From Phoronis australis (taxonomy: Eukaryota; Phoronida; Phoronidae), in the NCBI GenBank assembly GCA_002633005.1, contig NMRA01000391.1, forward strand, positions 126,001 to 180,631: 54,631 bases of DNA. Direction: 5' to 3'. The position numbers and the translations under genes are program-made. The first letter of the stretch is position 1; the number at the start of each line of letters is the position of its first letter. Below, in pieces: positions 34,717-54,631 of the stretch. Below the pieces are notes generated by a model, which saw only the letters and a program-made list of their open reading frames with translations, was not told where the DNA came from and searched no databases.

Positions 34717-34777
34717 CATTTTGAGAACCAGTTTCATGATGCTAGTTATTCAGTGGTGAAAACTGGTTCTCAAAATG
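34717..34777 (+). repeat. Stem-loop in the AP4M1 3' UTR
   Basis: CATTTTGAGAACCAGTTT at 34717-34734 pairs with AAACTGGTTCTCAAAATG at 34760-34777 as a perfect 18-bp stem around a ~25-base loop. It begins 74 bases after the AP4M1 stop. It may be a small foldback insertion or a regulatory RNA hairpin. Confidence 0.7.
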
Positions 34778-36110
34778 CCGGACCCTTGTGACTATTACTG
34801 TATGTAATGTCTTTGTTCATTGTCAGCGGCAAGTCCAACCCTGTCTCTCATTGATTCACTGATTGGTTTATTTCGTGGAAACTGAAAACTTCAAACTTAC
34901 TTGTTTTTGTCCGTGAAATGCTATGAAAGGAAGCTTGACAGTGAATGACAAATTGGTGAAGTTTGTATTGTATCCTGTAACTTATTTAATGCCTGTATGA
35001 TGGCATGTGTTGAAGATGGTCACGAATTTTGCCGGTGGTTTCCACGCCACAGGCTATGGAAAACTGACTTTTGAACATAAAGCAATGTATGTACGTCTGC
35101 TGAAGTCCACTTGGAACCAATATTGTGTACTATATAAGTCTACGAAACACTGGAATGGTGCAGCAGAGGATGCCGTTTGGCAGGGGTGCCTTTCATTTGT
35201 CCTCTTTGATGGATGATCATTTACTTTGGGCATCCACACCATTTCTTGGTGTCATGGCATCGACAGTGCACCTTTGGTCACGAGGGCTCTTTGAAGGAAT
35301 GTACCTGACAAATTATCTCGTTCCTTTCCAAATTATAGGTCGGCTGTATTGGCCACATAGTTGGTCAGTATAAGAGCAATTATTGAACTTCATGTTTCTA
35401 CGTACAATTATCTTATCATCATCTATTAAAATTACATTCAAATTTCATTTTGTAATTACAAAAGAAAACTTGCTGTCTTATTAGTATTCTGTTGTTATTT
35501 TTTTTAAGGTGACCTGTAAGCTCATACCCGACTGGAGGTACAAGTTGTCATTAAATGTGTTTGATTTATTCAGCGTTTCCCATGTCAGTACACCTATGTG
35601 ACAGTAATAAATACACACTGCTACACCAGTAACTTCACGACTCTTATATTTTGCTTATCTGATTTAGTAACTGAAAAATTCCAAGTCCTCAATAATATAA
35701 CTGCAGGCTTGTTGACCACAAAGCCTTTTGGCAGATTAATTATTAAAGCATGAACCCATTGGAAATAAGTTTATTGCATAAAATACAGTAAACTTGCAGA
35801 GATAACAAATTAAGTTACATTAACAATGATTTACATCTTGTACTATAACATTAAAGATACATTTAGTGCTGTAATATGACTGTTACTTTGGGACATCCCG
35901 TTTCACACAAGGACGAATGTTGAATGTCTTAATTCTACAGTCACAAAGAATTGAGTTGTGAAATAAGACAAGTGAAAAGTGTGGTCCACATAGAGCTCAT
36001 AGGCATTACTTTTGGCTTAATAAACCACTTCGTTCTTATTTTATCTTACTTCGAAGTTGGCCGTTTTGACCAGCCGAAATAGCACTTGATATATCACATC
36101 AGCCTCATGC

Positions 36111-36280
36111 CAATTGACCTATCGCAAGCTCCGCCCCTCAACACACAAACAATAAGTTTTACCCGACACCATGTTGTTTGTCGGGTAAAATGGTGGCTTG
36201 GAAACAAAGGTGTGTCAAGAATGCTGTGTTGTGATAGGTCAGTTAAGTCGTCACTCACAGTCCTGACGATAGGTCAATTG
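36111..36280. repeat. 170-bp element with 14-bp terminal inverted repeats and an inner hairpin
   Basis: CAATTGACCTATCG at 36111-36124 is matched by CGATAGGTCAATTG at 36267-36280. Inside, TTTTACCCGACA and TGTCGGGTAAAA (about 36157-36190) form a 12-bp stem. This is typical of a MITE. The target-site duplication is not clear. Confidence 0.65.
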
Positions 36281-36462
36281 TTTAGCTTCACACTAATCTT
36301 GTACAACAACAAGGAGTATGCAAGATGACAATGACAATTTTGAGGAAATGGGCTGCAGGTCTATTAAGAAGTTAACAGCTGGGTGAAAAGTAAAGTGCAA
36401 TATTGTAGCAGACCAAGTAAATGGTAAGTTGTATGGAAATGTAGCAACTGCTTAATGATGGA

Positions 36463-53290
<16,828 letters not shown>

Positions 53291-54206
53291 TTTGACCTAT
53301 AATGCAATAAAATACAGAGGTACACAAAACTGATCTTCAAGTAGGCCTTCATCAAGCAAAACACCTAGAGTCAAATTAAGATATGGTATACTAGCAACAA
53401 GCTCATTGGCCGGTCCAGAATCTAGATTCTCGCTAGCCACTCAACAGCTGGCCATTGGCGAATTCTGAGCGGCAGTGACGATGGCAGAGCTAAGTCCTTC
53501 GCCAACTTGGTGAATGCTTTCGCAACTTGACAAAAAAATATTTCAGGAAATCTACTCGTGCCGAAAATGACATTCTGACTTCTATTCCGAGTCCGAAAAA
53601 TAGCAAGCAAATGTTCCATTTTATGTTCGTCACTCCCCCCTGAAATCACTCTTTTGCCGCTACAAATTGTTCAACTGTGTAGAAGAGTCAGCACTCTTGC
53701 TAATGGCGACTTTTCGCATCATGGAGAGATCTCGTGTAGGTGCTGATGCTTGTCATCTACGATGTCAAAACGACGAATGGGAGACTTGACGTGAGCCGGT
53801 CTGACGGTATTAAATTAGCTGGGGGATAAAACTGAACTGAGCTGAGCTGTCTCAAACAAGCAATTTGAACTCAAGCAGGGCAAATAAATTCATTATTTTT
53901 AAATTACATGAATCTTTCTTAATTCATTACTATAAAACTTAAAAACGTAGAAAATATATATCTGAAACTAAATAAGGCGATCCAGATCCTCCCAAGGATA
54001 CTATTGTTTCAAGAAATGAAGAATATAAATCGGTAAATAAAACAACAAGAATGGATCAACTGAAATTTGAAATTTTCGGATGTAACAACTTCCTTTATCA
54101 ACAAAAACAGAAATAAAGTAAAATCAAACACAAAATGACAATTGACATATAAGATATGGTGTAATGAAAATGATACATTTTTGCGTAAAAAATTCAATGA
54201 CATATT
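53291..54206. other. SEL1L 5' UTR/promoter region and downstream flank of the retroelement
   Basis: On the minus strand a possible 5' UTR acceptor (TTGCATTATAG) ends at 53297, six bases before the SEL1L ATG, so the leader may be split, but no upstream exon can be fixed. A moderately GC-rich patch at 53400-53810 is the likeliest promoter. From about 53880 to 54206 the sequence is AT-rich and may be the 3' tail of the Penelope-like element. Confidence 0.4.
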
Positions 54207-54631
54207 TTAAGAAGTTTTTATGTTCAATCCATGAGGTTCTATTGTATTCAGTTTGTCTATCCAATATTGTTCTCTTTTAAGTCTGTGAGGGGTACTGGGG
54301 TGTTGGAGTTTTTCTATTATTTGTACAGAAAGATCTTGAATATTATGGTTTTTGGAATTGAAATGATTACCTATAGTATCAGAAATGTTTTTATGTATTA
54401 TGTTAAATCTATGATTACGAAACCGAGTTTGTAGATTATGTTGAGTTTGTCCTACGTATTGGATAGAACATTTTTTACAAGTTATAAGGTAAATAATATT
54501 GTTGGTGGTGCAATCAGAATAATGTTTTATTTCAAAGTTTTCATTGGTTTGGGAAGACTGGAAAAAAGTGCTATCGTTGATGAAGTTACACATTTTACAC
54601 CTAGTTTTGTTACATTGTGTGTTGCCAATAG
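54207..54631 (-). mobile_element. Penelope-like retroelement, C-terminal GIY-YIG endonuclease (partial)
   Basis: The open frame enters from the right edge and stops at 54207 on the minus strand, about 141 visible codons. It starts with a Cys cluster (CNKTRCKMCNF) and continues with IIYLITCKKCSIQYVGQTQ, then LQTRFRNHR, and further on REQYWIDKL, the layout of the GIY-YIG nuclease at the C-terminus of Penelope-like reverse transcriptase proteins. The reverse transcriptase part, if present, lies outside the window. The visible frame is intact, which suggests a fairly young copy. It is transcribed in the same direction as SEL1L and lies upstream of it. Confidence 0.82.

Larger units (their letters stand above)
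34644..36462. other. Convergent 3' UTRs of AP4M1 (+) and SEL1L (-)
   Basis: There is no gene here. Candidate polyadenylation signals are AATAAA at 35606-35611 for AP4M1 and TTTATT at 35770-35775 (AATAAA on the minus strand) for SEL1L, which would make the two transcripts abut or slightly overlap. A 3' UTR hairpin and a small TIR element are listed separately. Confidence 0.55.

Overview
The window is animal nuclear DNA from a draft assembly. It is AT-rich, its genes carry many GT-AG introns with only 15-47 codons in most exons, it is crowded with small foldback and repeat elements, and it has three single-N gaps (38393, 40882, 44180). The protein families and exon phases fit an invertebrate metazoan. 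AP-4 is present, which is usually lacking in Drosophila and nematodes, and SEL1L lacks the fibronectin type II module of the mammalian protein. I cannot name the species. A marine deuterostome, lophotrochozoan or cnidarian are all compatible.

Layout. 1-1797: upstream intron or 5' flank of a kinase gene with no firm exon. 1798-13221 (+): a MARK/Par-1 polarity kinase, 16 exons, complete from just before the kinase domain to the C-terminal KA1 domain. 15218-19177 (-): RAB3GAP2, the non-catalytic Rab3GAP subunit, as one uninterrupted 1319-codon exon with an apparent intron only in the 5' UTR. It converges on the kinase gene. 19233-24693: a gene-poor stretch holding a tRNA-like SINE, a 160-bp palindrome and a ~1.95-kb element with 18-bp terminal inverted repeats and internal repeats. 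24694-34643 (+): AP4M1, the AP-4 mu subunit, 12 exons, 439 codons. 36463-53290 (-): SEL1L, the HRD1 adaptor of ER-associated degradation, 15 exons plus a second copy of exon 9 next to an assembly gap. 54207-54631 (-): the C-terminal GIY-YIG endonuclease part of a Penelope-like retroelement, running off the window.

The four host genes are housekeeping membrane-trafficking, polarity and protein-quality-control genes. They do not form a pathway or operon. They are arranged as two convergent pairs (MARK> <RAB3GAP2 and AP4M1> <SEL1L). MARK1 and RAB3GAP2 are also neighbours in human 1q41, so the first pair may be an old animal linkage.

I found no previously undescribed multi-gene system. The most notable items are the intronless RAB3GAP2, the very large repetitive acidic N-terminus of SEL1L, the probable false duplication of SEL1L exon 9 at a gap, and several undescribed foldback or TIR elements. 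All exon models were joined by hand from reading frame, splice-site and phase consistency. Transcript ends and 5' UTR exons are tentative.
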